DNA of 64,000 bases from the NCBI GenBank assembly GCA_023300375.1, contig JALZWO010000044.1, positions 38,628 through 102,627 of the forward strand, given 5' to 3'. This DNA comes from Granulosicoccus sp. (lineage in GTDB: Bacteria; Pseudomonadota; Gammaproteobacteria; Granulosicoccales; Granulosicoccaceae). The notes beneath the pieces are model-generated. The model was not told the DNA's origin. It did not search any database and saw only the letters and a program-made list of their open reading frames with translations. Below, one piece after another: positions 1 to 9,766 of this stretch (positions within the stretch are counted from its first letter, which is position 1; every line of letters begins with the position of its first letter). A program made the translations under genes and the position numbers.

Positions 1-427
1 ACCCGATAATAGCGAGTTGTAGAGCATCGAAAGGTGTAACGGCCAGGATGTTACCGAAAACAATGGTCTGAATGTTGACAGAGGACGGTGCAAGTGAGGC
101 CATAAATAGACCAAGACCAAAGAAGCCGGTAAAGATGAGCCCTATGACAGCGTCATTTCTTAACGCTGTGCGCTGTGAAATAAACAGCATGGCAGCCGCT
201 GCTAGCCCACCGGAAATAAAAGCACCAAGCGAGTAGGGAATACCCAGCATATAAGCACCAGCGACTCCGGGTACTACAGAATGTGATAACGCATCGCCTA
301 TGAGTGACCAACCTTTGAGCATCAGGTAGGCACTCAGAAAAGCGCAGATAACACCGACCAGCGCACTTGCCCAGATCGCGTTGATCATGTAGGTGTAACT
401 AAAGGGCTGGAGCAGAGTCTCAATCAA
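1..427 (-). CDS. Metal (Mn/Fe-type) ABC transporter permease, 3' part cut by window edge
   Basis: This is the inner-membrane permease of the manganese/iron-type ABC importer encoded next to it. The visible 142 residues start with a hydrophobic segment and contain [19 protein letters not shown], typical of ABC-3 family permeases (SitC/YfeC/MntB). The rest lies beyond base 1. The likely start is a TTG at 427, giving the family-like N-terminus [14 protein letters not shown] and an 8-base overlap with the ATPase gene. An in-frame ATG at 388 is the alternative. Overlap and shared strand indicate one operon with the ATPase and binding-protein genes. Family is clear; metal specificity (Mn rather than Fe or Zn) is inferred from the adjacent mntR. 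Confidence 0.85.
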   Translation of the reverse strand, partial: MIETLLQPFSYTYMINAIWASALVGVICAFLSAYLMLKGWSLIGDALSHSVVPGVAGAYMLGIPYSLGAFISGGLAAAAMLFISQRTALRNDAVIGLIFTGFFGLGLFMASLAPSSVNIQTIVFGNILAVTPFDALQLAIIG

Positions 428-1424
428 CGGACTTCTCTTCCTCTTCCCGGACTTCGGCGCTTTTGTTATTGCCACCGTCGCTCTTACCGCTTTCGCTATC
501 GCCATAGAGCACGAAAGGGCGCTCGTCGTCGGAGATGACTGTCACTTGGCGTTGGTCATCATCATCATGAAGTTGAGTGCTATCGAGTACGTGAAATCGC
601 AGTGCACCGCCGAAGGCTTCTTGTAGGTTTTTCTGTGTGAAAACAGTCTCTGTGTTGCCAGCATCGAGCACACGATTGTTGACGAGCACGACTTGGTCGC
701 AGAAGTGCGGCACGCTACCAAGGTTATGGGTGGATACCAACATGACACGCCCTTCGTCACGCATTTGCTTGAGCAGGTCAATGATGGCATCTTCGGTCGC
801 CACATCAACACCGGTAAACGGCTCGTCTAGCAAAATAACTTTACCCTCTTGGGCCAGAGCTCGTGCCAGAAACACGCGCTTTTTCTGACCGCCAGATAAT
901 TCGCCGATTTGGCGGTGACGATACTCACTCATATTGACTCTGGCCAGCGCTTGGTCAACCTGTCGCTTGTCTTCATCACTGGCTCGGCGTAGGAACCCCA
1001 TATGCCCGTAGCGCCCCATCATGACAACGTCTTCAACCAGGACCGGGAAGTTCCAGTCTACCTCTTCATTTTGCGGAACGTAAGCTACGGTATTGCGTTC
1101 GAGGGCTTTGCCTGTGGCCTGACCCAGCATGGTGATGCCGCCGCTAGCCAGTGGCACTAGCCCCATTAAGGCCTTGAATAAAGTAGATTTGCCCGACCCA
1201 TTTACACCGACCAGAGCGCAGATGGTTGATGTTGGAATCGAAAAATTGGCATCGCTCAGAGCGATATTGCCATTTCGGTAAATCACACTGACATCGCTGG
1301 CACAGATACCACTACCGGGCGCTTCAAGAGCTTGACGCGCGCGTAATGCAATTCTTTCGCCGCGCAGGCTGGCAGAGTCAAGTGTCTGTACTTGGCTACT
1401 GCCGCTGCTCGATGCGGTGTTCAT
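420..1424 (-). CDS. Metal ABC transporter ATP-binding protein (Mn-type)
   Basis: Cytoplasmic ATPase of the metal importer, 334 aa. Walker A is GVNGSGKS at residues 73-80, the signature LSGGQ at 176-180 and Walker B VILLDEP at 196-202, in that order. The internal stretch around residues 116-145 ([14 protein letters not shown]) is typical of the manganese/zinc ABC group. An N-terminal extension of about 40 residues and an acidic, low-complexity C-terminus are additions to the usual 240-300 residues. The ATG at 1424 overlaps the stop of the binding-protein gene by 4 bases, so translation is probably coupled. Substrate assignment rests on the divergent mntR gene. Confidence 0.92.
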   Translation of the reverse strand: MNTASSSGSSQVQTLDSASLRGERIALRARQALEAPGSGICASDVSVIYRNGNIALSDANFSIPTSTICALVGVNGSGKSTLFKALMGLVPLASGGITMLGQATGKALERNTVAYVPQNEEVDWNFPVLVEDVVMMGRYGHMGFLRRASDEDKRQVDQALARVNMSEYRHRQIGELSGGQKKRVFLARALAQEGKVILLDEPFTGVDVATEDAIIDLLKQMRDEGRVMLVSTHNLGSVPHFCDQVVLVNNRVLDAGNTETVFTQKNLQEAFGGALRFHVLDSTQLHDDDDQRQVTVISDDERPFVLYGDSESGKSDGGNNKSAEVREEEEKSVD

Positions 1425-2335
1425 CGTTGTTTCTCGAGTCCGTTAAGGATGCCTTGGACAATAGTATTGGTAGTTACTCGAAGAAGGTCTAGATAAGTTG
1501 GGACTGGACCGTCCGCTTTGCTTAGTGAGTCAACATATAACACGCCACCGTAGTGCGAGTTTGTTTCGCGAGCCACTTGCTGCGCCGGTTTTGGCGATAC
1601 GGTGCTTTCGCTGAAAACAGCGGCAATTTGGTTTTGTCTGACCGTGTCTATAACACTGCGCACTTGTTGAGGGGTGCCTTGCGAATCGGCATTAATTGGC
1701 CACAGGTACAGCTCCTTCAAACCCAGATCACGCGTTAAATAACTAAAGGCACCTTCACTGGTGACTAGCCAGCGATGTTCTTCAGTAATAGCGGATAACT
1801 GCTCCCGCAAAGGCTCCATGACATCAGCTATTTGCGCTTTATAGCTTTCAGCGTTGGCTCTATAAATGTCAGCGTTTTTACCGTCGGCATCGCTTAGCGC
1901 TTTTTCAATGTTGTCTACATAGATTAACGCATCATTCGGGCTCATCCAGGCGTGAGGATTGGGAAGGCCATCGTAGGGGCCTGATCCAATACTCATGGGT
2001 TCGATACCATCGGTCAGGACTGCACTGGGGACGCCATCGAGACGTTCTAGGAATTTTTCAAACCACAATTCCAGATTCATTCCGTTCCAAAGAATGAGAT
2101 CGGCGCCACGTGTGCGACCGATATCTTTGGGAGTGGGCTGATAGTTGTGGATTTCAGCACCGGGTTTAGTGATGGACACGATCTCAGCTGCATCGCCTGC
2201 CACGTTGCTGGCCATGTCTGCCAGGATGGTGAAGCTGGTGACGACCTTGAGTTTGTCAGCAGCAAAGGCGCTCTGAGATAGAAATACAGGGACTAAACCC
2301 AATAATACCGTGCACGCACACAAGAACCTCTTCAC
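1421..2335 (-). CDS. Metal ABC transporter periplasmic substrate-binding protein (ZnuA/MntC family)
   Basis: Periplasmic cluster A-I metal-binding protein, 304 aa, which captures divalent metal and hands it to the permease. A signal peptide with hydrophobic core and AFA cleavage site occupies residues 1-25. Candidate metal ligands are the His in GAEIHNYQP, the His in NPHAWMSP, a Glu near SEGAFSY and an Asp in YVDSLS, matching the His-His-Glu-Asp set of Mn/Fe binders. There is no His-rich loop of the sort many zinc-binding ZnuA proteins carry. The start is GTG at 2335, preceded by an AGGGGAG ribosome-binding site. It is the first gene of the minus-strand operon. Confidence 0.92.
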   Translation of the reverse strand: MKRFLCACTVLLGLVPVFLSQSAFAADKLKVVTSFTILADMASNVAGDAAEIVSITKPGAEIHNYQPTPKDIGRTRGADLILWNGMNLELWFEKFLERLDGVPSAVLTDGIEPMSIGSGPYDGLPNPHAWMSPNDALIYVDNIEKALSDADGKNADIYRANAESYKAQIADVMEPLREQLSAITEEHRWLVTSEGAFSYLTRDLGLKELYLWPINADSQGTPQQVRSVIDTVRQNQIAAVFSESTVSPKPAQQVARETNSHYGGVLYVDSLSKADGPVPTYLDLLRVTTNTIVQGILNGLEKQR

Positions 2336-2445
2336 TTGTCTCCCCTAATGTTAGCCTAGGCTTAGTTTATATCGTTCGAATAAAAATACAAGATCATGGC
2401 ATAATATATTTGTGTCTATTAATTCGAATTTATTGACCAGTATTT
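2336..2445. promoter_or_regulatory. Divergent mnt importer / mntR promoter region with palindromes
   Basis: The 110-bp gap between the divergent importer operon and mntR holds a 10-bp perfect palindrome AGCCTAGGCT at 2353-2362, a TTCGAA at 2375-2380 and a 10-bp palindrome AATTCGAATT at 2421-2430. On the minus strand TTGTAT and TAAACT spaced by 16 bases could be -35/-10 elements, with TTCGAA between them. The arrangement fits metal-dependent repression by the adjacent DtxR-type regulator. Binding is inferred; the sites are visible. Confidence 0.5.
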
Positions 2446-2907
2446 ATGGGTTCTAAAGCAACAGAGGCAAAACCTAGTCGCCCATTGCAAGATGCGGACG
2501 TGCAGGCGGAGGCATTCGCCGTGGTGCGTCAAGCGCACCTCATGGAGACCACTGAGGATTACGTGGAGCTGATCGACGATCTCATCAGTTCGCAAGGTGA
2601 GGCTCGGTTAGTAGAGGTGGCTGAGCGATTGGGGATATCTCAGCCCAGTGCCAGCAAAACTATTTCTCGTTTACAACGTGAAGGCTTTGTCACTAGCGAG
2701 CCCTACAGGTCTATATTTTTAACGCCAAAGGGTCGGACGCTGGCAGCTACCGTACGCGCACGTCACGATCTTGTTTATCGATTTCTGCGATGCATTGGCG
2801 TCAGTGAAGAGATTGCTAAAATTGACTCTGAAGGTGTTGAGCATCATGTCTCGCAAGAAACTCTGGATGCCTTCCAGCGAATTATTAATAATCAGGAAGC
2901 CGAATGA
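2446..2907 (+). CDS. mntR: Manganese transport regulator MntR (DtxR family)
   Basis: Mn(II)-responsive transcription repressor, 153 aa, close to the E. coli MntR length. Residues about 35-95 form the winged helix-turn-helix, including the recognition segment [19 protein letters not shown]. The following DtxR dimerisation domain contains [10 protein letters not shown] upstream and GVEHHVS near residue 135, which supply Glu and His ligands for the metal. There is no SH3-like third domain, as in MntR rather than DtxR. It is divergent from the metal importer, its probable target, and its stop overlaps the pyrC start by 4 bases (ATGA), so it is transcribed with pyrC. Confidence 0.92.
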   Translation: MGSKATEAKPSRPLQDADVQAEAFAVVRQAHLMETTEDYVELIDDLISSQGEARLVEVAERLGISQPSASKTISRLQREGFVTSEPYRSIFLTPKGRTLAATVRARHDLVYRFLRCIGVSEEIAKIDSEGVEHHVSQETLDAFQRIINNQEAE

Positions 2908-3935
2908 AGCTAACCTTACGACGTCCCGATGACTGGCATTTGCATTTGCGAGACAACGACATGCTCACCGCTGTTGCCGGGGTAAGTGCTGCGCGCTTTG
3001 CACGTGCTTTGATCATGCCTAACTTGGTGCCGCCAGTGGTGGCTCGCGCCGATGCTATCGCCTACCGCACACGCATAATGCAGGCTGTGGGTGGCGCAAG
3101 TTTTACGCCTTACATGAGTCTATACCTCACCGAAAACACGCAGCCCAGCGAGGTGGTGCAAGCGGCTAAAGATGGCACTGTATTGGCGGTTAAGTTATAC
3201 CCAGCGGGAGCTACGACTAACTCAGCCTCGGGTGTGGCCGATCTTTCGAAAGTCATGCCGGTACTGGAAGCTATGGCGCAAAACAACATTGTTCTTTGTG
3301 TTCATGGAGAGGTCACCCATGCAGAGGTTGATATCTTTGATCGGGAAGCACAGTTTATAGATACCGTGCTCGACCCTCTGAGGTCGCAATTACCTGAGCT
3401 TCGAATCGTCATGGAACACATAACAACGCGACAGGCAGCGGAATATGTAACCAGTAGCGCGGGCAATCTGGCGGCTAGCATTACCACCCATCACTTGATG
3501 ATCAATCGTAACCATATGCTGGCAGGTGGTATCAGGCCGCATTATTATTGCTTGCCTATCGTGAAGCGCGAATCCCATCGGGAAGCACTGCTTGCGGTAG
3601 CAACCTCAGGTGATCCACGCTTTTTTCTAGGTACTGATAGCGCGCCACACACTAAGAACACCAAGCTCAGCGAATGTGGTTGTGCTGGTGTATTCAATGC
3701 TGCGAACACGATGGAGTGTTTGGCAAGCTTGTTTGAAGAGCAAGATGCTCTGGAGATGCTAGAAGGTTTTACCTCTGTGAATGGTGCTAATTGGTACGGT
3801 CTTGCGCTCAATGAAGAAACCATTACGTTGGAAAAACGTGATGAGCCTATGTCGGTTCCCGAGCCCATTGTCATCGGTGATGACGTCGTTGTACCCTTCG
3901 ATCCTGCACGGCCTATTTACTGGCATCAGATTTAG
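2904..3935 (+). CDS. pyrC: Dihydroorotase PyrC
   Basis: Catalyses reversible cyclisation of N-carbamoyl-aspartate to dihydroorotate, third step of pyrimidine synthesis, in the cytoplasm. The 343-aa length matches E. coli-type class II dihydroorotase. Zinc ligands H12 and H14 lie in DDWHLHLRD and the carbamylated lysine K97 in [13 protein letters not shown]. Later His (MEHITT, TTHHLM) and Asp (GTDSAPH) complete the binuclear centre. It overlaps mntR by 4 bases and is followed after 35 bases by pyrE, making a small pyrimidine operon behind a metal regulator. Confidence 0.96.
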   Translation: MKLTLRRPDDWHLHLRDNDMLTAVAGVSAARFARALIMPNLVPPVVARADAIAYRTRIMQAVGGASFTPYMSLYLTENTQPSEVVQAAKDGTVLAVKLYPAGATTNSASGVADLSKVMPVLEAMAQNNIVLCVHGEVTHAEVDIFDREAQFIDTVLDPLRSQLPELRIVMEHITTRQAAEYVTSSAGNLAASITTHHLMINRNHMLAGGIRPHYYCLPIVKRESHREALLAVATSGDPRFFLGTDSAPHTKNTKLSECGCAGVFNAANTMECLASLFEEQDALEMLEGFTSVNGANWYGLALNEETITLEKRDEPMSVPEPIVIGDDVVVPFDPARPIYWHQI

Positions 3936-3970
3936 CCTAACAATTAATTGACTGACAAATACTCTTACCT

Positions 3971-4666
3971 ATGTTTACATCGCCTTACGCAAGCCCAGAA
4001 GAGATGGCTAGTCTGACAGCTCGCATGTTGTTGGAAATACAAGCCGTACACTTTCGTACAGACGAGCCTTACATCTTTACGTCAGGCTTAGCCAGCCCGG
4101 TTTATATCGATTGCCGGAAACTCATTTCCTACCCGCGTATACGTTCCACGCTCATGGATTTCGCCGTTTCAAACTTAGTGCGAAATGTCGGGTATGAGTC
4201 GTTCGATGCAGTCGCAGGTGGGGAAACAGCTGGCATTCCATTTGCTGCATGGATTGCCGAACGTATGCAGCTACCGATGCAATATGTGCGAAAAAAACCA
4301 AAAGGCTTTGGCCGCGATGCACGTATAGAAGGCGATATTTCAGAAGGTCAGAGAGTGCTGTTGGTTGAAGATCTAACTACAGATGGCGGTTCGAAATTGA
4401 GCTTTGCGCAAGCCATACGAGATGCGGGTGCAATATGCGACCATACGTTAGTCGTGTTCTATTACGATATCTTCAAACAGACCCCAGAGAATCTTGATAA
4501 GGCGGGTTTGCAATTGCATTACTTGGCTACGTGGTGGGATGTATTGGCCGAATCACGTAAGCAAGGGCATTTTAGTGATGAGACACATACGCAGGTTGAG
4601 GCATTTTTAAATGATCCTTTGGCTTGGTCTGAGGCGAATGGTGGGAAGTACGTGCCTAAGTCGTAG
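3971..4666 (+). CDS. pyrE: Orotate phosphoribosyltransferase PyrE
   Basis: Joins orotate to PRPP to form orotidine 5'-phosphate, fifth step of pyrimidine synthesis. The PRPP-binding motif [14 protein letters not shown] is at residues 129-142, the orotate loop [15 protein letters not shown] is near residues 36-50 and the flexible-loop [10 protein letters not shown] near 105-114. At 231 aa it is a little longer than the usual 213, because of a C-terminal tail. It follows pyrC on the same strand and ends at a convergent gene, with a hairpin terminator directly downstream. Confidence 0.95.
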   Translation: MFTSPYASPEEMASLTARMLLEIQAVHFRTDEPYIFTSGLASPVYIDCRKLISYPRIRSTLMDFAVSNLVRNVGYESFDAVAGGETAGIPFAAWIAERMQLPMQYVRKKPKGFGRDARIEGDISEGQRVLLVEDLTTDGGSKLSFAQAIRDAGAICDHTLVVFYYDIFKQTPENLDKAGLQLHYLATWWDVLAESRKQGHFSDETHTQVEAFLNDPLAWSEANGGKYVPKS

Positions 4667-4702
4667 CTGGCCAACCGTAGACTTAATTTGCACAGACAAA
4701 AC

Positions 4703-4727
4703 AAAGGATCTGAATTACAGATCCTTT
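4703..4727. terminator. Hairpin terminator behind pyrE
   Basis: Perfect 10-bp inverted repeat AAAGGATCTG / CAGATCCTTT with a 5-base loop, 37 bases after the pyrE stop. The stem has A-rich and T-rich flanks on both strands, so it could work in both directions. The stop codon of the convergent flavoenzyme gene falls inside the loop, so the terminator overlaps that gene's 3' end. Confidence 0.7.
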
Positions 4728-6760
4728 GCTAAACGCAGAGCGTCGTAAATAGCTGCATGTGTGTTTCTGGCACTAACGGCGTCACCAATTCGGAACAGTT
4801 GAAACTTGCCACTTTGGTTTCGAACTCTGGTTTGTGGCACGCCATCAATAAGCGCTTCATAGTCCACAGCACCTTCGTTGCTACTGAGTGGTTTTAGCTG
4901 ATGATAAAGATCGTCAAGCGGCATCGTGCCGTAGTTGACTAGAACTTGATCGTACTCTGCTTCGTGGGTATGTTTGCTGTAGTCAGTGCCTATTGTTGTG
5001 GTGAGACTATTGCCCTTGCGTTCAACCGCGAGAAGGCGACGAGTAACGGTAAATTTGACAGTTTTATCTTGAAGTGCACGCAGGTAAGGCGTTAGATTCA
5101 TGGCCATGATTTCTGGCGAAAACGTGCGATCAGGTGTCATGATCTCAACCACCGAACCCGCATTGGCTGCAACCTCGGCTGCCTGCAGTGCAGGGTGATC
5201 GCCACTCTCATCGTAAATCAGTATCCGTTCAGCTGGTTTGATATCGCCGGTTATCATGTCCCAACAAGAATCAACAAGTTTGACGTCTTGCCCGGTTTCA
5301 AACAGTTGTAGATTGGGTAAGCCGCCGGTGGCAACGATAACCACATCGCTGTTCATACCGATCACATCATCTAGCTCGGCATAGTGATTGAACTGGAAGC
5401 TGACACCTTTACCCAGGCATTGAGTTTCACGCCAATCAATGATTGATTGCATTTCTGCTCGCCTTGGATTCATAGCGCTGATTCTTATTTGACCGCCTGC
5501 GTGAGGCTGCGCCTCAAACACAGTGACAGAATGTCCGCGCTCGGCGCATACCCGGGCGGCCTCCATGCCAGCTGGGCCTGCGCCGATGATCAGCACGTTT
5601 CTTTGTGTTGCCGCCTTTGGTATGTCGTGAGGCATAGTGAGCTCTCGGCCCGTTGCTGCGTTGTGAATACACAGCGCTTCGCCACCTTGATAGATTCGAT
5701 CGAGACAATAGGTGGCGCCAACACAGGGGCGTATTTCAGCTTCGCGCCCTTGGGTGATTTTTCTGACAATGTGTGGATCCGCCATGTGGGCACGGGTCAT
5801 TCCCACCATATCGAGCAGGCCACTTTTTATCGCGTGACGAGCGGTTGCCACGTCAGCGATTCGCGCTGCATGAAAGGTTGGCATGCCTGTCAATTTGCGG
5901 ACTTCGCCAGCGAAGTCTAGGTGCGGGGCACTAGGTGCTCCCTGCATGGGAATGAGATCTGACATGGCAGGATCGGTGTGAATACGTCCTCGCACAACAT
6001 TCAAAAAATCCAGTTGTCCAGACTCTGCCAGCTTTTCTGAAATTTTTAGGCCGTCAGCAGCCGTGATGCCACCTTTTTGCGCCTCGTCAGCGGTGAATCT
6101 AAAACCCACAATAAAGTCATCGCCCACGCGCTTGCGTATCGCCGCGAGCACATCCATAGGAAAACGCATGCGATTTTCCAGTGTGTCTGCGCCATATGGT
6201 CCAGTCAGATCATTGGTAAGAGGTGACCAGAATTGATCAAGTAAGTGGCCGTAAACCTGTAACTCAAGGCCATCCATACCACCAGCTTGCATGCGTTCAG
6301 CAGCATCAGCAAAATCATTAATGATGCGTTCGATGTCCCAGTCCTCGATGAGTTTTGGGAATGCTCTGTGAGCGGGCTCGCGATGTTTTGACGACGATAC
6401 CGATGGCAACCAATTGCCTTTGTTCCAATTGGTGCGCCGACCCAAATGGGTTAGTTGAATCATCACAGCACAACCGTGTTCGTGACAGCTATCGGTTAGG
6501 TTCTGTATGTAGGGCGTTACATCATCTGAGTAGGCCAGTACATTGTTGAACACCGGTGGGCTGTCTTTGGATACCGCCGCTGATCCTGCTGTCATAGCCA
6601 GCGCTACACCCGCTTTGGCGCGTTCTTCGTGATAGGCGCGATAGCGTTCCTTAGGCATGCCATCAACGGGGTAAGCCGGTTCATGAGCAGTCGTCATGAT
6701 ACGGTTTTTGAGAATTAGATTGTTTAGGGTATAAGGTTGTAGTAGAGGATCTGTAGTCAT
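4715..6760 (-). CDS. Flavin/FeS oxidoreductase of the trimethylamine/dimethylglycine dehydrogenase type
   Basis: 681-aa two-part enzyme. Residues 1-340 are an Old Yellow Enzyme-type FMN barrel (KNRIMTTAHEP, QLTHLGRR, GGMDGLELQVYGHLLDQFWSP). Residues 340-370 are an iron-sulfur segment, and from 385 there is an FAD/NAD-binding half with GAGPAG at 393-398. This is the layout of trimethylamine dehydrogenase, 2,4-dienoyl-CoA reductase and the N-methyl amino acid demethylases. The sequence looks closest to the dimethylglycine/N-methylproline demethylases. The cluster segment has C346, C352 and C364, but the position of the usual second Cys is A349. The substrate is inferred and could be another methylated amine. 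It stands alone and convergent to pyrE. Confidence 0.75.
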   Translation of the reverse strand: MTTDPLLQPYTLNNLILKNRIMTTAHEPAYPVDGMPKERYRAYHEERAKAGVALAMTAGSAAVSKDSPPVFNNVLAYSDDVTPYIQNLTDSCHEHGCAVMIQLTHLGRRTNWNKGNWLPSVSSSKHREPAHRAFPKLIEDWDIERIINDFADAAERMQAGGMDGLELQVYGHLLDQFWSPLTNDLTGPYGADTLENRMRFPMDVLAAIRKRVGDDFIVGFRFTADEAQKGGITAADGLKISEKLAESGQLDFLNVVRGRIHTDPAMSDLIPMQGAPSAPHLDFAGEVRKLTGMPTFHAARIADVATARHAIKSGLLDMVGMTRAHMADPHIVRKITQGREAEIRPCVGATYCLDRIYQGGEALCIHNAATGRELTMPHDIPKAATQRNVLIIGAGPAGMEAARVCAERGHSVTVFEAQPHAGGQIRISAMNPRRAEMQSIIDWRETQCLGKGVSFQFNHYAELDDVIGMNSDVVIVATGGLPNLQLFETGQDVKLVDSCWDMITGDIKPAERILIYDESGDHPALQAAEVAANAGSVVEIMTPDRTFSPEIMAMNLTPYLRALQDKTVKFTVTRRLLAVERKGNSLTTTIGTDYSKHTHEAEYDQVLVNYGTMPLDDLYHQLKPLSSNEGAVDYEALIDGVPQTRVRNQSGKFQLFRIGDAVSARNTHAAIYDALRLAKDL

Positions 6761-6832
6761 GGTCCGATATTAGCATCACAGCTGTGAGTTAGACTATCGT
6801 TGATGATCAGTCGCATAGGGATATTTTTGAAC

Positions 6833-8017
6833 ATGAAAACAAATGATCCACTGGATAACCAACTACCCGAGGTTATTGGCTGGCGACGACACCTACACCA
6901 ACACCCAGAATTGGGTTATGAGGTTCAACAAACCGCCGCATTCGTTGCGAACAAACTGCGTGAATTTGGTGCAGACGAAATTGTTGAAGGCATTGGTCAA
7001 ACGGGTGTTGTCGGTGTCATCAAAGGACGAGGTAGCCGCTCTGGTAAGGTGATTGGCTTGCGAGCAGACATGGATGCTTTACCCATTGTGGAGGCTAGTG
7101 GCGCGCAATGGAGCTCAACGGTTGATGGTCATATGCACGCCTGTGGCCACGATGGCCATACAGCTATGCTTCTGGGGGCGGCACAGTCATTGTGTGCTTC
7201 ACGTGAGTTCGATGGTTCAGTAGCCGTCATCTTTCAACCAGCGGAAGAGGGTGGTGGTGGTGGTCTTGCCATGGTGGAGGACGGAATGATGGAGCGTTTT
7301 GGCATCCACGAGGTGTACGGGATGCACAACATGCCGAATTTGCCTGTCGGTGAATTTTCAATTTGTCCAGGCCCCATCATGGCTTGCGCGGATGAATTCG
7401 ATATTGTTGTTGAAGGGTTGGGTGGGCATGCTGCTATGCCACATGTGTGTACCGATAGCGTAGTGGTAGCCTCGCATATTGTGCTTGCCTTGCAAAGTGT
7501 CGTTTCTCGTAACGTCAGGCCCACTGATCCATTGGTTATTTCTGTCACCACGATGGAAGTAGAAGGCAATGCTTACAACGTGATTCCTCAGACGGTAAGA
7601 ATGCGCGGTACGCTTCGTGCGTTCGATGAGACGGTTAGGGTGGAGGCGAAACAACGGGTTATTGATATTGCAAAGCACACGGCCGCAGTTTTTAATGCCA
7701 CCGCAGATATAGACTACCGTGATGGCTACCCGCCCACCGTCAATCATGATAAGCAAACGCAGTTTGTTGTAGAGGTTGCTCGTAATCTGGTAGGTGATGA
7801 CAAGGTGGAAGACAACAAAACCCCTGTGATGGGTGCTGAAGATTTTTCGTACATGCTTATTGAAAGACCTGGTGCTTTTATCTTTTTAGGCAATGGGGAC
7901 ACAGCAGGTTTGCATCACCCTGAGTATGATTTCAATGACGATGCTATAAGCTACGGGTGCAATTACTGGACTCAGTTAGTCTCTGCGGCATTGCCGCTTG
8001 ATCACGATCACTCGTGA
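6833..8017 (+). CDS. M20 family metal-dependent amidohydrolase (hippurate hydrolase-like)
   Basis: 394-aa amidohydrolase that should release an acyl group from an N-acyl amino acid or related amide in the cytoplasm. Metal-binding motifs are ADMDALPI, MHACGHDGHTAML and PAEEGGGGGLAM, plus a C-terminal His in GLHHPEYDFND. A dimerisation domain lies in the middle, as in the M20D subgroup. The ATG at 6833 is preceded by AGGGAT about ten bases upstream. A TTG at 6800 would add 11 residues but lacks a ribosome-binding site. It is divergent from the demethylase-like gene, 72 bases apart. The natural substrate cannot be read from sequence. Confidence 0.85.
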   Translation: MKTNDPLDNQLPEVIGWRRHLHQHPELGYEVQQTAAFVANKLREFGADEIVEGIGQTGVVGVIKGRGSRSGKVIGLRADMDALPIVEASGAQWSSTVDGHMHACGHDGHTAMLLGAAQSLCASREFDGSVAVIFQPAEEGGGGGLAMVEDGMMERFGIHEVYGMHNMPNLPVGEFSICPGPIMACADEFDIVVEGLGGHAAMPHVCTDSVVVASHIVLALQSVVSRNVRPTDPLVISVTTMEVEGNAYNVIPQTVRMRGTLRAFDETVRVEAKQRVIDIAKHTAAVFNATADIDYRDGYPPTVNHDKQTQFVVEVARNLVGDDKVEDNKTPVMGAEDFSYMLIERPGAFIFLGNGDTAGLHHPEYDFNDDAISYGCNYWTQLVSAALPLDHDHS

Positions 8018-8027
8018 GCCATAGCTG

Positions 8028-9602
8028 ATGGAGCCACTGGTAGTCGCTATCGCGTTTGGCGCTGGCTTGTGTTTTCGACAGATTGGTTATCCACCTCTGC
8101 TGGGATACTTACTGGCAGGCTTTTTTGCTCATTGGGCAGGGTGGGGTTCAGGCGATGCGCTTGCCCCCTTGGCCGATGCTGGCATTCTTCTTTTGTTGTT
8201 TACTATCGGATTAAAGCTAAACCCTCGCGATCTGTCTCATCGTTATGTCTGGGCGTCGGCTGTTGTGCACATGCTTATTGCTGTGCCATTAACAGCCGTG
8301 GTTATCTACATCGTGGGCTACGTCTACGAACCCTTGGCGTTCACGCATGCCCTAGGCCCTTGGACACTGGCTTTTGCTCTATCGTTTTCGAGCACCGTGT
8401 TGGCCATAAAGCTATTCGAGGAACGTGGCGAAACTACCTCGTTCTATGCATCCATTGCTATAGGTATTCTAGTTGTACAAGATGTTTTAGCAGTCATATA
8501 TCTAGTGGCCAGTTCTGGAAAATTACCGTCGGTGTGGGCACTGGCTTTACTGTGCCTGCCTTTTTTAAAGCCAGCGTTGCGGTTTTTATTATCAAACATC
8601 GGCCACGGAGAACTCCTACTATTGTCTGGTGTCTTGTTTGCATTTGGTGCAGCTGAGATGTTTGAGTTGGTCAAACTAAAGGGTGGTTTAGGAGCGCTAG
8701 TGGTGGGTATATTAATCGCTCAATCACATCAGGCAAAATCCAAGGAACTCTATGAGCAACTGGCGGGGTTAAAAAATCTGTTGCTGGTTGGGTTTTTCCT
8801 GCAAATCGGATACTACGGAATACCAGAGTTTGAACTGGTAATCGTGGCCATAGTGCTCACCGTTCTCATTATTTTACGCCCTGTTATCTATTTTGGTTTG
8901 TCGGTGCTGTTTGGTTTACGCGCACGTACCGGTTGGTTTACAGGTTTAAGTTTATTGAGCTATAGCGAATTTGGTTTGATCGTGGCGGCGATTGCGCAAA
9001 GTAACGGTGTATTGGGTGAGCAGTGGATTACCACTTTGGCCTTGGCTATGGCGTTGTCCTATTTGTTTGCTACACCGGTTAATCGTAAGGCTCATGAGCT
9101 GTATATCCAATATTCTGATGAGCTGAAAACATTTGAAAAACCCGAACTTGTGCCTGAAGAAGTCATCGATTCACTCGATGGTGCCAAGGTTGCAATTATG
9201 GGAATGGGAAGAATAGGCTGTGGTGCTTTTGATGCGCTTCGAAAAGCTGGTTACGATAAAATTATCGGTATTGAGGAGAATTATCTACTGGCACAACAAC
9301 GCACACTCGAGGGTTGGCCTTGTGCTCACGGCGATGCGTCCGACCGTGATTTTTGGGATCGCACAAACCTTGCAGATTGTGAATTGATTCTCGTGAGTTT
9401 AAGCAATCATCGTGAGAATGTGCGGGTGGCAAGATTGGCCCGTGAATTAAACTTCAAGCACCCTTTGGCTGTTGCCATTCGTTTTCCTGATGAATCCCCA
9501 GAGCTTGAAGAACTGGGTTGCCTGACCTTCTATAAGTACCAGGATGTGGGTAGAGACTTTGCGCTTAACACGCTTGAAAAAATCAATCCGACTCCAAAGT
9601 AG
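8028..9602 (+). CDS. Kef-type K+/H+ antiporter with TrkA-N domain (CPA2)
   Basis: 524-aa inner-membrane cation/proton antiporter. Residues 1-365 hold about 11-12 hydrophobic segments with the CPA2 motifs GYPPLLGYLLAG near the start and SFSSTVLAIKLFEERGE near residue 125. Residues about 385-510 form a cytoplasmic Rossmann RCK/TrkA-N domain starting with GMGRIGCGAFDALRKAGY and ending the second strand in an acidic residue (GIEEN), which suits NAD(H) binding. The usual KefC C-terminal glutathione-responsive extension is short or absent. It follows the M20 gene after 10 bases and is probably co-transcribed. The ion could be K+ or Na+. Confidence 0.85.
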   Translation: MEPLVVAIAFGAGLCFRQIGYPPLLGYLLAGFFAHWAGWGSGDALAPLADAGILLLLFTIGLKLNPRDLSHRYVWASAVVHMLIAVPLTAVVIYIVGYVYEPLAFTHALGPWTLAFALSFSSTVLAIKLFEERGETTSFYASIAIGILVVQDVLAVIYLVASSGKLPSVWALALLCLPFLKPALRFLLSNIGHGELLLLSGVLFAFGAAEMFELVKLKGGLGALVVGILIAQSHQAKSKELYEQLAGLKNLLLVGFFLQIGYYGIPEFELVIVAIVLTVLIILRPVIYFGLSVLFGLRARTGWFTGLSLLSYSEFGLIVAAIAQSNGVLGEQWITTLALAMALSYLFATPVNRKAHELYIQYSDELKTFEKPELVPEEVIDSLDGAKVAIMGMGRIGCGAFDALRKAGYDKIIGIEENYLLAQQRTLEGWPCAHGDASDRDFWDRTNLADCELILVSLSNHRENVRVARLARELNFKHPLAVAIRFPDESPELEELGCLTFYKYQDVGRDFALNTLEKINPTPK

Positions 9603-9644
9603 ATCGCGTGTTTAGACGCCGTTTTGGTTAGTGAGGAAGGCTCT

Positions 9645-9670
9645 AGGAGCTGGCATTTAGGCCGGCTCCT
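9645..9670. terminator. Hairpin after the Kef-type gene
   Basis: Inverted repeat AGGAGCTGGC / GCCGGCTCCT with a 6-base loop and one T-G wobble, 42 bases after the antiporter stop and before the convergent oxygenase gene. No clear T-run follows, so it may be a weak or factor-dependent terminator or a transcript-end stabiliser. Confidence 0.45.
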
Positions 9671-9766
9671 GCTCAAACATATGCTTATAAACCTTCTGAT
9701 TTTCAGCATTCGTAAAATGACGTTTTACACCACTTTTGCTTAAGGTACGTGTTGGACAACTAAATA

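Noticed and set aside
5447..5920. 157-residue plus-strand frame opposite the demethylase-like gene
   Set aside because: Antisense to a gene with clear family motifs; no independent support.
8069..8656. 195-residue plus-strand frame inside the Kef-type antiporter gene
   Set aside because: Overlaps the antiporter in another frame, with no domain and a Cys/His/Arg-rich composition.
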